Assembly (NCBI GenBank): GCA_009809945.1
Contig: WTPW01000301.1
Span: 308,570 to 372,569 of the forward strand
Origin: Gigaspora margarita
Taxonomy: Eukaryota; Glomeromycota; Glomeromycetes; Diversisporales; Gigasporaceae
Direction: 5' to 3'
Length of the DNA stretch: 64,000 nt
Shown here: piece after piece, positions 34,590-46,950 of the stretch
Layout: each line of letters begins with the position of its first letter
How positions within the stretch are numbered: position 1 is the stretch's first letter
Translations under genes and position numbers: made by a program
Notes under the pieces: generated by a model
What the model was told of the DNA's origin: nothing
Databases searched by the model: none
The model's input: only the letters and a program-made list of their open reading frames with translations

Positions 34590-34770
34590 CAAAGCTAGTT
34601 TTTTAGATATGTAGTTTTTTAGATATATAGTTTTTTAAGCATAGTAATTTTTTAAATGAATAGTTTTTTAGATGAATAGTTTTTTTAGATGAATAATTTT
34701 TTTTAGATGAATAGTTTATTTAGCCAAGTAGTTTTTTAGATAAAAATAGTTTTTAGACAAGTAAGTTTTA
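34590..34770. repeat. 16-17-bp minisatellite (TAGTTTTTTAGATGAA)n
   Basis: Roughly eleven imperfect units of TAGTTTTTTAGATGAA/TAGTTTTTTAGATATG follow one another, ending in TAAGTTTTAGTCATG. Confidence 0.85.
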
Positions 34771-35829
34771 GTCATGTCAAATTAAAAAAAATGTAAATGA
34801 TTTAATTTTAATAAAATAAACTTGAATACACAATTTAAATTTGTTATTAACATATTCTGCTCTATTTATTAATCAAGTTTTATATATTAAAACATATTAT
34901 AAATTGAGTCACTACACGATTAATGCAAATAAATAAATAAATAAATCAAAGACATTCAACAGACCAAAGAATAAATATAGATTTATTTCTTTATTAAATT
35001 ATTAAATTACTATAATTAACTAATATGTAAAATTCAAATTTCACATCACAAATCCACAAACTTTTAATCGTAATAACACTAGTTTATGATCTAATAATTT
35101 AAATATACTGATTAATCAATAATTTTTAAACTCCAAAATTAAATTATTAAATAAACTTAAATAAATAATTTTTATACTTATCTACTAAATTGATATGAAG
35201 ATTAATGATCAAATAGCTTAATAATCTCTAATCAACTAAAATGAATGTTACTATTAGTTATTGAAATACAACCATAGATCTAGATAAATAGATTGACTTA
35301 ATAAGTAAATATGTGCAATAAAATATCGAAACTGTTCCAAAAAGTACCTTTTTACAAGCAAAATAATGTAAAAATGTCAATTAAATAAGTGATCTACATA
35401 CTATAAAATAGATTTTTTATTTTTACCACTATTTCTATAATGCACTAGCCTTCAAAGATGCATTTTGTTGAAAGCTCTCACTCTGGTGCACCTAATAAAT
35501 TACTTTTTAAACTGAAAAACTGCTAACCTGAGAAGAATTAGATAGAAGTAGGCGAAAGAATTGCCTATATTCAAAGGTTTGGTGATTTATTAAGAGAAGT
35601 TTATTTTTTATATTTTTTATACTATTTAATTTATAGAATCTTGACAATAATTTTGTTTTAAGAACATTGTGTGTTGAAACTAAGGTTTTGGTCAAAAATT
35701 TTAAAAATGTAATTTCATTGATTTGTGTAATTTGTGAAGATCATATGATAAAATTTTAGATGTGACAAATTGTGTGACTGATAGTACTGTAGTTATGAGC
35801 ACTTCGTGCTTGAATAACTGGATTATACA
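34771..35829. other. Gene-free AT-rich region
   Basis: No gene or RNA seen. Only AAATAAATAAATAAAT at about 34928 stands out as a short microsatellite. Confidence 0.5.
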
Positions 35830-36070
35830 GCATTTATGTTTGTTGGTTTTTGCATACCAATGGTTGACCAGCATTTGAGATTTTAAATTTTTAGGCACAT
35901 GAGTTATACTTATTGTCTGTAATGATGCTGCCCAAAACTTTTTTGGGCCAAAAACTGAAGCCAAAACTAGTTTTAAATATCTGAAACAAATTTCTAAAAT
36001 TCCAAAATCCTGAAACTATATTAAAAACCCAAAACTAAAATAATATTATTGAAACTATTTTGACATTCCT
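35830..36070 (+). repeat. Dispersed repeat, copy A (copy B at 40600-40880, opposite strand)
   Basis: The order TTGGTTTTTGCATACCAATG, GCACATGAGTTATACTTATT, AATGATGCTGCCCAAAAC, CCAAAACTAGTTTTA matches the reverse of 40600-40880. The right half is made of CCAAAACT/CTGAAACT words similar to the hAT-like element at 29696. Confidence 0.55.
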
Positions 36071-36538
36071 ATAGCTTAGGGATTGTTTACATATACCTGA
36101 TTAATAAATTGAGTGCAATTAACAACAGGTTTTGACATACAGTACATATGCATGTATGTATATATATATAGTGCTGGCACTAGAGCTCTAGTATATACAT
36201 GCCAATTTTGCTCATTGTCTTTTGCTTGTTTTTTTAAATCATTATTTTCTTTATTTATTTTATTTTTATTTTTTTGAGTTATATACATGTACCTGAAATA
36301 GGATGTCCAGGATTATGCGAAAGCATAATATGTGCATAATTTACCAATTTTTTGCATTGCATATACTTCGCATGATCGAGCAAAAAAAATCATAAACTAT
36401 ATAAATAAAATATGATTTGTTTTTGTATGTTAACTTCATTTTTTAAATTTGTAATTTTGATGGAAAAAGTAAATTATAAAAAGTTCCATGTAAAAAGCAT
36501 AATTGAGATAAAATTTTTGGTAAATTCTGAAAATTTTG

Positions 36539-36730
36539 AAGAATAGACTAATTGCATTTAGTGTACAATAATAAAAATCAAAGAATAGAACTAATTACAT
36601 ATAGCATAAAAAATAGAAATCGAAGAATAGAACTAATTATATATAGTGTACAATAATAAAAACCAAATTATAGAACTAATTACATATAGTATACAATAAT
36701 AAAAATTGAAGATAGAACTAATTATATATA
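36539..36730. repeat. 45-47-bp minisatellite, interrupted by an insertion
   Basis: At least four units of the type AGAACTAATTACATATAGTG, TACAATAATAAAAATCGA. The array is cut at 36730 by the element at 36731-38847; its next unit fragment (GCGTACAATAATAAAAATTG) resumes at 38850. Confidence 0.85.
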
Positions 36731-38847
36731 AGGTAAAGGTGCCTATTTCTGTGGATGCACCTATTTCCGTGGATTAAATTTATTAGTAATTTATATATAA
36801 AATAAAAAAACCAATTTTTTAAAAATATAAAATTGAAATTTCTGAGATTACTTACTAAATAAACAGTTCTTAGAGAATTAATAAAAGTTGTAGCAACTAT
36901 CAATGCAGTTCTAATGATAGTAAAAATGCTAAATTCGGTCTAGAATATCAAAAGTTATGAGCAATTTACGTCTTGAGATCATATAAAATTTTTATATAGA
37001 TCTACAAAGAAATGTATATGATCATGAAACATAAATTGCTTATAACTTTTGATCTACTAGACCGAATTTGATGTTTTTACCATCATTAGAACCACATTGA
37101 CGGTGGCTACAAGATTTATTGATTCTTAAGAGCTATTTACTTAATAAATAATTTTAGAAATTTCAATTTTATACTTTAAAGATTGGAATAAATTTTTTTT
37201 TAAAATTATACTTATTTAATTAATAAAATTTTTAGAAAATGAATAGATAAATAATCAATAAAAGGTAGTAAAAAAAAGAAAAACAAAGTATAAAAAAAAA
37301 TAAATAAGAAAATTTGTTAGAATTTTTAAATTTTTTAAATAGTTTATATTGTATCCACGGAAATAAGAGCAGGGGTATCAAATTTTATAAATTTTATAAA
37401 ATTTTTCTTTACTAATACAAAAATTTTTTTTATATATTAGTATAATTTAATTTGTATATTTTTAAATAATAAATTAATTGTAAATTTTATATTTAAAGTT
37501 TGGGTGTTATTTTATGGAGACATGTCGCCATGGCGACCCCGTGATTGACCAATCAAAGTCGATCACGTGTATCCTTATATTTTTTTGTTTTTTTTTTTTT
37601 AAGTTTTTTTTTTAAGTTTTTTTTTTTTTAATAATAATTTATTAATTTAATTTTTTTTTTTTTTTAAATTTATAAAGAAAACAGAACGAAATGAGAAGAA
37701 AAACAGGATGAAAACGGATGAAATACGGGACAAAAAAATGGGACACTAACGGGATTTTTTTTTTTAATTTATTAATTTATTTTTATTTTTAAATTTTAAT
37801 TTATTTTTTTTTTTAGTCGAATACAGGAACGAAAACGTGAAGAACACAGGACGAAAACGAAGAAACACGGCATGAAAATGGAATGAAAACGGTGGACAAA
37901 AACAAGAAGAAAACGGAATGGGAATGGCAAGAAAATGGGATGAAAACGAGGATAAGAACGGCGGACTAAAGATCGACCAAGAACAAAGAAAAAGTCCACC
38001 AAGAAACGACCAGAAACCCCCACCGAAAAATGATAAATTTACCGAAAGAACCCACAAAAACTGACGAAGTTACCGAAGGAACCCGAAAATGACAAAGAAC
38101 TTATAGGAAACCCTACCGAAAACTGATGAAAACTCACCAAAAAACGACGAAGAATCTTAAAAAGACGAAGAACCGTAAATAACGACAAGCCTATTGAATT
38201 AACCACCGAAAAAAAACTAGAAGTACCCACAAAAAAACAACCTACCGAATCACCGAAATGCGACTTTACGCTCCTACTGCAGCTCCAATGACGACTCTAA
38301 AGAAACCAGAAAAAAACAACTTACCGAATCACTGAAATAAACCACGACTTACGCTCCTACTCCAACAACCACCGAAATCCACCCGACTCCTACTAAGGCT
38401 TCGAAATCCACCGCGCCTCCTACTACGGCTTCGAAATCTACCGGACTTCTACTACGGCTTCGAAATCTACCGCGACTCCTACTACGACTCCAACGACTAC
38501 TGAAATCCACTGCAACTTCACGCTCCTACTATGACTCCAATGACGACTCCAGCGACGGCTCCAACGACGGCTCCAGCGACGCTCAAAAAAAAAAAAAATT
38601 AAAAGTTAATAAATAAATAAAAAAAAAATAATAAAACAAATAAAAAAAAAATAAATCAAAAAAATAAAAAAAAAAACATTTATTTATATGATCGGCAATC
38701 TGTAAAATGATTGGCTGATCATATAGGGTCGCCAAGGCGACATGTCGCCAGAAACATTTTTCCTTAAAGTTTAATAAAAAAATATTAATTTTTGAAAAAG
38801 TTTTATATGTAGCAAAAAAAAGTTCCCGGAAATAGGTACCTTTACCT
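36731..38847. mobile_element. 2.1-kb TA-flanked composite element
   Basis: Ends AGGTAAAGGTGCCTATTTC and (reversed right end) AGGTAAAGGTACCTATTTC, flanked by TA at 36729-36730 and 38848-38849, inserted in a minisatellite whose units continue on both sides. The left part, 36731-37372, is itself a foldback (CACCTATTTCCGTGGAT near the left, TATCCACGGAAATAAG near 37353, arms GACCGAATTT... around 37000). A second TIR-bounded unit is nested at 37517-38749. No transposase was recognised. Confidence 0.75.
37517..38749. mobile_element. Nested TIR unit with ACATGTCGCC ends and GC-richer repeat core
   Basis: Left end GAGACATGTCGCCATGGCGA and right end TCGCCAAGGCGACATGTCGC are inverted repeats. Inside are poly(A/T) tracts, a purine-biased tract of GAAAACGGGATGAAAACG-like words (37680-37960), ACCGAAAAATGA-like words (38020-38250) and, at 38340-38585, tandem 27-30-bp units of CTCCTACTACGGCTTCGAAA. 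The minus-strand frames at 37764-38230 derive from this bias (Phe/Ser-rich) and look spurious. Confidence 0.6.
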
Positions 38848-39006
38848 TAGCGTACAATAATAAAAATTGCATAATCAATTGCATGATCAATCGCATAATT
38901 TTAAATTTATTTTGCATCTATCGCATAATCAACCTCAGTTTGCCTGCATAATTTATCTCATTGTATTGTATAATCCTAGATACTCTAACCTGAAAGCACA
39001 TGTACC

Positions 39007-39330
39007 TAGGGATGCACCAGTCTGGTCCGGTCCATCCCGGTCCTAGTGGACTGTTATCATAGTATTTTCGGTCCTGGTTCCAGTCCGTCCACGCTCCCAA
39101 AACGGTCCTTAATGAATAAATCTTATTGGTCATAAATGACGTAATTACTTATTGTCAGATGTAAACAAACATCATATGATCTGTTACACCTGATCAAGCA
39201 ATTGGATTGGGTGATATGAATATCTACAAGGACCGGTCCAGGACCAGTCCCAAACTGGGACCGATAAGACTGTGAGACCATTGAAAAGACTGGCCCTGGA
39301 CCGGTCTTTTTCAGGACTGGTGCATCCCTA
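39007..39330. mobile_element. hAT MITE with perfect 8-bp duplication
   Basis: Ends TAGGGATGCACCAGTCTGGT and (reversed) TAGGGATGCACCAGTCCTGA; identical CATGTACC copies flank it at 38999-39006 and 39331-39338. TAGGGATGCAC is a classic hAT terminus. The interior is 324 bp with GGACCGGTCC/CCAGGACCAG words in both orientations and no transposase. Confidence 0.93.
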
Positions 39331-39338
39331 CATGTACC

Positions 39339-40408
39339 CGCATCACATAATTTAATATAACTAATAGTAATAATAGTAGACATAATTTAAATTATATTTA
39401 ATAACCTATTTTATTTATTTTTACATACTATAGCAAATACTATATACTATCTTTAATTATAATTACTATAATGCTGCTATCTACTCTAACATAATCACCC
39501 TACCCTAACTCTAGCCTAACAAATTGCCCTAACTCTATTGTAATATAATCACCCAAATTTAACAAAACTCAGTATTAAAATTTGATCTAGTACGATTTTT
39601 AAATACCCTTCAAGTAATTTTGTTCAATTATTTTTTTGTGAATCTAAAAAATTTAATCTGTGAAATTGAAAACAAGCTCACAAATCCAGAAAAAATTTAG
39701 TAAACAAACTCACAAACCCAGAACATAAATACTTACCTATTAATATATAATACCCATCAAGTTTTTTATTCACATTATTCAATTTGTGACATAAAGATTA
39801 ATTGAATTAATGAAGCATGTTTATAAACTTAGAATATAAATACTTATCATTCATAATACCCTTCAAGCTATTTATTTGTATTATTTATTTCATTTAGCTT
39901 GTAAATAAGGTTTTTTAACAGTGGAATTGAATCAGCAAAACAAGCCCATAAGCCGAAACATAAATGCTTAACATTATATAATACATTTCAAGTTATTTCA
40001 TTTGTGTTTATACCAAACTGTACAATGTGTTTCAAAAGTCAGTTGAAAAAATTAGTATGTATGTGCGTATATACTAAACCAATCTATAATATCTACAGAT
40101 CTAGATAAAGTAGTAAATCTTGTATTGTTATACATAGATAAGGGTACATTTATATTAATTTATTATATTTAATCTATTTTTTTATTAAATTATAAATTTT
40201 ATTTAATTTTTTTTTATCATTTTTTAAATTATCTTTATAATTTTTTATTTACATACTTTTGGGATCAGATTTCATATATTGGTAGGTAGATTATGGGCAT
40301 ATAGATAGAAAATAGATCTTTTATGGGTGGAAGAGTAGGGTAAATTGATCTTTTACAAGAGGAAGGGTATGGCAATAGATGTTTTTCAGAGGGAAGATTT
40401 GTGGGTAT
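39339..40408. other. Gene-free AT-rich region
   Basis: Loose direct repeats occur (AATACCCTTCAAG at about 39603, 39858 and ATACATTTCAAG at 39979, each followed by TTATTT...TTGT), suggesting a decayed tandem array with a period near 120-130 bp. CCCTAACTCTAGCC words lie at 39508-39535. No gene seen. Confidence 0.4.
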
Positions 40409-40511
40409 GTGCATATATGCAATAGTGGGAATAAAAAGTAAATTTCTGGTTATTCCTTACTATGAAAATAACCAGAAATTTACTTTTATTCCCACTATTG
40501 CATATATGCAC
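40409..40511. repeat. Nearly perfect 45-bp-stem hairpin
   Basis: Left arm from 40409 (GTGCATATATGCAATAGTGG, then GAATAAAAAGTAAATTTCTG, GTTATT) and right arm ending at 40511 are exact reverse complements except for one extra A in the left arm; the loop is about 12 nt. The arms show almost no divergence, so the structure is young or under constraint. The outermost bases are themselves palindromic (GCATATATGC). Confidence 0.9.
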
Positions 40512-40599
40512 TAGAGATGTGCCAGATTGCATTTCTACTTATTTGCACAAGTAATACACTATAATGCAGACCAAAAAGGAAAATTTATTAGCAGGCCAG

Positions 40600-40880
40600 T
40601 TTCAGAGTTTTGGTATAGTTTTGGAGTATTGGTATAGTTTCAGATCTTTAGGCAAGTTTTAGACAAGAAAAGAAGGTCATGTTCAAAACTGGTAATACTA
40701 GTTTTAGTTTTGGTCAATCTGAAACTATATAGTTTTGGGCAGTATCATTAGTTGTCTGGATATTTTTTAAATCTGGAATGGATTTAAAATATTTTGGATA
40801 ATGTGTGTAACTCACGTGCATAAAAATCATAAAATTTCAAATGCTAGATAACAGTTGGTAAATACAAATCTAACAAATAG
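40600..40880 (-). repeat. Dispersed repeat, copy B
   Basis: Reverse-complement relative of 35830-36070, with TATACTGCCC-type and GTGAGTTACACAC words in the same order. The part at 40595-40740 is rich in GTTTTGG/TAGTTTCAG words. A possible hAT-like end, TAGAGATGTGCCAGATTG, lies at 40513. Confidence 0.5.
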
Positions 40881-41398
40881 AAAATGCTATATAAATATTA
40901 ATATTAAAATTTTAGTAATGCCTCCTCTAATGCAAGTGCTTTATATCTTATAGATACAGTTTTACTATTGTTATCACAAGAAATATTTTTTTGATTCTTT
41001 AGCAAGTACTTTCTTTTCTTTTTGTTTATTTTTATTAGCAAGATTTCATAGCCTTTCTAGTAAAGATTAAGCATGTTTATCAACATCATCTTGTAAGAAT
41101 AAAGAATAGTACAAATTTAGATCCATTACTGTTATAGCAGAATTTATTGTCTGAAGGACACTTACAGGTAGAGCAATAGTACACCTGATATTCATGTGTT
41201 AACAAATTCTGAATCCTGATTGGCTAGATCAGGTGTAATATAAAAAAAAACAGAAAACTGATGGTTATTAGCTAGATCAGGTATAATATAAAAATAATTT
41301 TATATTTGTTCTTTGGACTTTAAATGGTTCTCATTTTTCTAGTAATATATATGAATACAGACTAAAACTTTTATAGAGCCTAAATTAAGGCTGTTCAA

Positions 41399-41644
41399 AA
41401 TTACAATTTCATTTAACATTCTTTCCCCCCACTAGCTCTAAGAGCTCCCCCCTAGAATTAAACAGGCCAATCAGAACGCTCATCTCGTTTTAATAATCCA
41501 ATAAGTCACGTACTTATAAGTCAACCAATAATAATGTGTTTATTTTTTGCAATTTTAATATGTTTATTTAATTTGACCTCCCTCCCCCCACCACGCTTAA
41601 GTTTCTTAAAGGAACATTAAATAAAATAATAAATTCAAATGGCC
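41399..41644. mobile_element. PIF/Harbinger-type MITE, TAA-flanked
   Basis: Ends GGCTGTTCAAAATTAC and (reversed) GGCCATTTGAATTTAT, with TTTAAYRTTC further inside on both arms, flanked by TAA at 41396-41398 and 41645-41647. The 246-bp interior contains C-runs (TTCCCCCCACTAG and CCTCCCTCCCCCCACCACG) at opposite sides. Confidence 0.65.
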
Positions 41645-42066
41645 TAACTGAAAAAGAAAAACAATTAGATGCATTATAGCAATAAAATAAATCTAATTTA
41701 TATAATATACTAAAATTCAAAGAAAAATGGCATACTATACTTCTGTATAGTTATTGCAATTAATAGAATAGGCTCAATAACTTCAATATTTTTATTATAT
41801 TTTCTTTTGTAAATAAACTTGTTTGTAATAGAAGTGAAATTAGTAACTTATTATTAAAACATTTAAAAACATTGTAAAATAAAACAAGTGCTTTTAATTA
41901 ATGTCATTATAACTTGTACTGAATATTCTTGTGTTATTCATATAAATATCTGTATAAAATTTTCTCTAAACCAATTGCTATTTAAATATAATCAATTAAT
42001 ATAATGCCTGTATTTAATTATTTGTTGTGTCTCAAAGTTTTTTGTGTACCTATACACAAAAAACTA

Positions 42067-42703
42067 CTATATTACCATGAAATAACAATTATGGGCATTA
42101 TTTTGAAAATCGCATCCCCTAAAAATAGCATACTGGGTTTCGAAATGACACCCATACGTGTCCTGAAATAGTGTGCACCTTATATAGAATACTATATAAT
42201 CTAATAAAAGTGTTCAATGAATGCTTCATATTTATTCTTTTTAGCTTTAATTGCTTCAAGAATACCTATTATTAAATGTTCAATTATTGCTACCCTTATT
42301 CTAGCAGGATAATAAATTGTTATAGCTATTCTTTTTGATTTAATACTGGAATATAATTTTTGATAATAAATGAATGTTTTATGCACATCCTTTTTAAATT
42401 TAGAACTATAATGGCCTTAGAGTGCTGCGTAATGATGCCAAAGAACAAAGAAAAATAGGGTCATAAATTTACAGGTGATGCTTTATATATGTGCAGGTTT
42501 TAAAAAATAAATAATTAGCTTTTTACTATCGCTACGTAGAAGTTTAATTTTCCTCTATATATATATATATTAAGGTTTAGATTTTTAGCACCGGTACAAA
42601 ATAAAAAATTGGTTACCTCAAAATAGTGCATATGCGCACACTCAAAATAGTGCACAGGTGATCAAAACACTGCGCAGGTGCACATTATTTCACGGTAATA
42701 TGG
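42067..42703. mobile_element. TA-flanked MITE, CTATATTACC family, long copy
   Basis: Ends CTATATTACCATGAAATAA and (reversed) CCATATTACCGTGAAATAA are flanked by TA (42065-42066, 42704-42705). Subterminal words such as AAATAGTGTGCACC and CAAAATAGTGCACAGG recur in opposite orientation. Related to 48508-48813. The interior minus-strand frame at 42201-42386 is not recognisable as a protein family. Confidence 0.75.
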
Positions 42704-42705
42704 TA

Positions 42706-44127
42706 TAAAGATCTCAACTATTGAATCTAAAAAATTTTGGCAGTTTATTCTTAATTGTATCTAGAATTGGATAATTATTTAATTCTAATAAAATATATTA
42801 AAAAGAAATATTAGTATGCTTTTGTGTAATTTTTTATTTAAATTTAAAAAATATTATTCAAACTCAAAAAACAAGACTTGAAGTATATATTAAAATTCTT
42901 AGATTGGAAGAATACAGCATAAATATCTAGCACAAGTGGGTCTATATTATTGAAAGTTCTTTAAAAATAGGGGTATATTAATCATTTTCTATATAAATTT
43001 TGTGTTACTATTTTTTTGAATATTAAAAAATATTTTATTAAGTATACTGGATTTAAAAATTAATAAAAAGTTGCAGAATTGGTTTTTTGATTCTAACAGT
43101 AGTAAAATTATCAATGTTGGTTAGATATTTATCAAGATATATATATATTTAAAGATTAGGTATTATTTTGTTATTTAATAATTATATGAAATTTAATTAA
43201 TAAGTTTGTATAACTCTAGATAATTTGAGGTTATCCCAGAAAGTTTACAATATATACAAGTATATTTTTTAAATATTTTATTTATTAAAATTTTGGATTT
43301 TAAAAAATGGTGCATCTGCACTATAGTGCACTCTGAATCATGTAATTGATTAAGATACAATTTTTTTAGTGCACTCTGGATCACTAGATCAATGTAATCA
43401 ACATGTTACAGTAATATTATAATTTTTTTATTTATTAAAAATTTTATTTAAGCAAAATTCTATTTTATTTAAAAGAATTATTATTTTAACAATTCTATCA
43501 GTTATGACAAATATAGATTCAGTACAGTTGGTGTTGCTTTACTTATGCTTAGCAACACTCTGTAGTTACTTTGTTTTAGCTATTACCTCTGCTTTACTCT
43601 ATTTTCTTAAACACATATTCAATCTATTTCTAATTCTAAATGCACAAACCCTAACTCTGCCCTAACTTAAGGACCCCAGACATCTCTCATATAGGTTATA
43701 ACTGGATATTGGCCAATTTTGACCTAATTTGCTAAAAATGACAATATCTATTTACTTTAATAACTTCTAATCCAGTAACCAGAATTGAATAAACTTTTTT
43801 TTTATTAGATGCGTCTCACTAAGAGCTTCATTTTTAAAAAAGTTCATTCAAATCAGACCACTGATGCCAAGATAATTACCAAAAACCATTTTTGCTTCTC
43901 AAATTTTAGGTGTTTTTGCTAAAAAATTTTAAGTATGACTTCTATACTAGATGTCTGGGTCCTCTAACTTAATTACTAAAACATAAATATTACATAAAGA
44001 CTACCCATATACAGAGAAATTTACAAAAATCAAATAACAAAAGCAAAATAAAAGGTTAACATGAAAGAAGAGATCAATAGTGCAAATCATATAAAAAAGT
44101 AGCAAACAAAAATAGAAACACAAATAT
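42706..44127. other. Gene-free AT-rich region
   Basis: No gene or structured RNA recognised. A pair of TGGTGCATCTGCACTATAG and TGCACTCTGGATCA words (43310-43385) is the only local repeat noticed. Confidence 0.45.
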
Positions 44128-44780
44128 GTGCCTGAAACAAAATTCCAAAATCTAATATTACTACCAATAACAAAAAAAAATACACCAAATGGTCAACTCA
44201 AATAATAAAAAGAACATAATAGTGGTAAAAAGACATACCACCCAAGACCAGTAAATGAAGCTAAAACAAAAATCACTAGCAAAGGGAATGAAAATTAGTG
44301 AACATGTTTCCAGACCAGAAACAAAAATAGCAATACCACTCAAGGCTAATATATGAAGTGAAAAAATGAAATTACTTAAAAAAAGAAATAGGATAATAGT
44401 TGAATGTGTTTTAAAACCAGGAAACAAAAGCAACAAGCACAATAAATACCTACCCAGAACTAGTACATAAAATAAACAAGATAAAAAAGAAGGCACACAA
44501 ACTACTCAATTCTGTTACCAAAAATGATGTATTAGAAATAACCACCAATAACAAAAGCAAATACACCAACTGGTCAGCACTAAATTATTATTATTTCACT
44601 AAAGAAGCATTCTTGAAAATTTAGAAATTGCTAGAAAAATTAGTTGTGTGATTTTGCAAAGCATCAAAAGTCTAAGTTGGCTTGCAAAGCCAAATTGGTG
44701 TTCTTGCAATATGCTAAAAGGTTGTTGGTCTTTTTGCAAAGCACCAGAGAAGTTAGATTGGTGTTCTTGTAAAATGCCAA
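44128..44780. repeat. Degenerate tandem arrays, about 100-120 bp and about 60 bp
   Basis: Between 44128 and 44590 purine-rich units recur: ATACCACCCAAGACCAGTAA, ATACCACTCAAGGCTAATAT, ATACCTACCCAGAACTAGTA at intervals near 100-120 bp, bracketed by ACACCAAATGGTCAACTC and ACACCAACTGGTCAGCAC. At 44640-44780 about 60-bp units with TTTGCAAAGCA and ATTGGTGTTCTTG follow. The 111-codon minus-strand frame at 44161-44496 reflects the array and has hydrophobic low-complexity content. Confidence 0.55.
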
Positions 44781-46400
44781 AATAAAATGAAAAAAATCAA
44801 AAAATAAATAAAAAAAAATAAAATATCAAAATGAAAACAAAAAAAATCTAAACAAAAAAAAAAAAAAACAATCTGATCTAATATTGTAATATAGATTTTG
44901 TAGATTAATTTGATATATTATTGAAATATTTCAAAAATATTAGTCCAGTGTGCTCTTGGTATGACCCAGGTTACAAATCTACTAATCTATCTTGGTTTCC
45001 TAGTTCTAAAATATTTTGAAATTTACTTTTGAAATATTTTAAAACCATTTTCAAAATATTTTAAAATTATGATATTTTGAAATATTTTAAAATATTATAT
45101 ATTGTAAAATATTTTACTTATTTTGTAAGTTTACAAGCTTTTTTTAAAGATTTTGAACTATAAATTCACTAATGTTTCTCACTACTTTAATTCTGTTTAC
45201 TACCTAGTCTTTCTTCTAATAAAGATTCCCAATGCTACTTCAGAACTATTGGCGCTACCTATGCCTTCAAGGATTTATGCACACAATCTTTGAATAATTA
45301 GAACCTACTGTAATAGCTAGACCTCTTTTCAGAAATTCCTAATTCAAAATTGTACTTATTTGGACTTTCCATATGAGTATATTCAAATATTCATAAAATT
45401 TATATCTATTAGAACTTGAACCTAAAACCTGCTTAGAGGGTTGGCGTCTAAACCATAGTCATGGGATTCCAACTCCATAAAGTTATTTTTTATTCATATC
45501 TGTAAAGCTTTACTTTTATAAAACATATTAGATAATAAATACAATCTTTAAAAAACAAGTTTAACCTTTTATTTTTCTGTTTCATAGTTGTTCCAAATTC
45601 CTTATATGAATTTATTGTCAGTTTTTTTAAACCACTTGTGTATATAAAATATCTGATATTATCTTTATTGCTCAAGAAAAAAATAAGTGAAGTTAATTTT
45701 CAACTTCAATTTTTTTTAGCTTCTGCTTGAATTCTATTAAACTGTTTATAGCAATGCTATTATAATAGTTTGAACCAATCATATTGTCTAATTGAAAAAG
45801 CTTGGTAAAGTATTGTTCAATTGGGCTTTAAAAAGAAAATTTTTAGACACCTTCTCTATTGGGTTGATTCTTTTTAGCAAATCATAAAAGCACATAGTTC
45901 AGTAAGTACAATAAATAGTAATATATTTAACTTAAATAAGCACTTTATTACTAGTACTGTGAAGATTAAAAAGATAAAGACTTAAAATCTGTATAAATAC
46001 TTTAAACTATATAAACTGTAATTAATTGATCAATTGATTATATAATAATTTGATTGGTTAATTGTTACAAATAATCATAAGTAGATCTATAGAAATTAAC
46101 CAATAAAATGAATATCTTCCCATGACTTTATACTACTGGTATTCAATACTAGTATGCAGTATAATATAAAATTATAATCAAAACAATAACAAAAAAAAAT
46201 AAATTAAATTTATAAATATTATTATAAGTTAGAATTAATATCATAGTTAAAAGTTAAATAAATCATAGAGTTAGGGTAAAGCATAGTATATAGTAAAATT
46301 TTGCAAAAAAATTTGCATTAAAAAATTAGATAGTTTAATAAATAAATTTTCAAGTTAGAGATATTTTTTCAATAAAGTCCTCTGGGCCGATAGCAAAGCA
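44781..46400. other. Gene-free AT-rich region
   Basis: Only AAATATTTTAAAATATT-type palindromes (45005-45120) and a copy of the telomere-like/AATTTTGC module (46265-46340) were noticed. No gene. Confidence 0.45.
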
Positions 46401-46407
46401 GTGTTAC

Positions 46408-46950
46408 TATCAGTTGGGAGATATCAGACCACTGGTTAAAGCTACTTGAATAGTAAACAAAAATAAATGTTGGATTGAAATCATGATCACACTTTATAGG
46501 CGACATTGGTTATTGAGATGAAACTCAAAATTCTGACGATTATCATATATTCATAGTAAATGCGCATTAAGACAAGCCATTTACTAGTGGAAGACAATTT
46601 GTAAGAAGTCTCTTTCATTAGGAGAAGGGTTAAAAGGGCATATATCTTCTACTCTAACATCGGGGGGACTAGCATTTATATACAGATATAGATATTACTG
46701 AAGAAATATTGTATGATCTTTCTCAATGATATTGTCCTCCAACAAAATCATCGCCACCTGAACATTAACCTGTCAAGGTTAAGGTAATTATAATATAATC
46801 GGATAAATGACTAAATATAGTAATTAATACATAGTATTGACAAACATATTAGGAAATCTATAAATTCAGACTTAACACTTTCTAAAAAGTCTAGACCCGA
46901 TTTATACTAAGATTACGAATTAAGCATAACATACTTCCCTCCTTAAAAGT
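46408..46950. repeat. Direct repeat, copy 1 (LTR-like, about 520-540 bp)
   Basis: Starts TACTATCAGTTGGGAGATAT and ends TTACGAATTAAGCATAA. It is clearly alignable over its whole length with 47434-47960 in the same orientation, with scattered substitutions and few indels. Size and arrangement recall LTRs, but only about 480 bp separates the copies and no TG...CA ends, primer-binding site or polyprotein could be verified. Confidence 0.7.

Noticed and set aside
37764-38230. Overlapping Phe/Ser-rich minus-strand frames
   Set aside because: Three overlapping frames are open at once because of the strand-biased minisatellite; no start context or domain.
44161-44496. 111-codon minus-strand hydrophobic frame that looks like a membrane protein
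   Set aside because: It lies in a purine-rich degenerate tandem array; the hydrophobic residues follow from T-rich codons on the complement.
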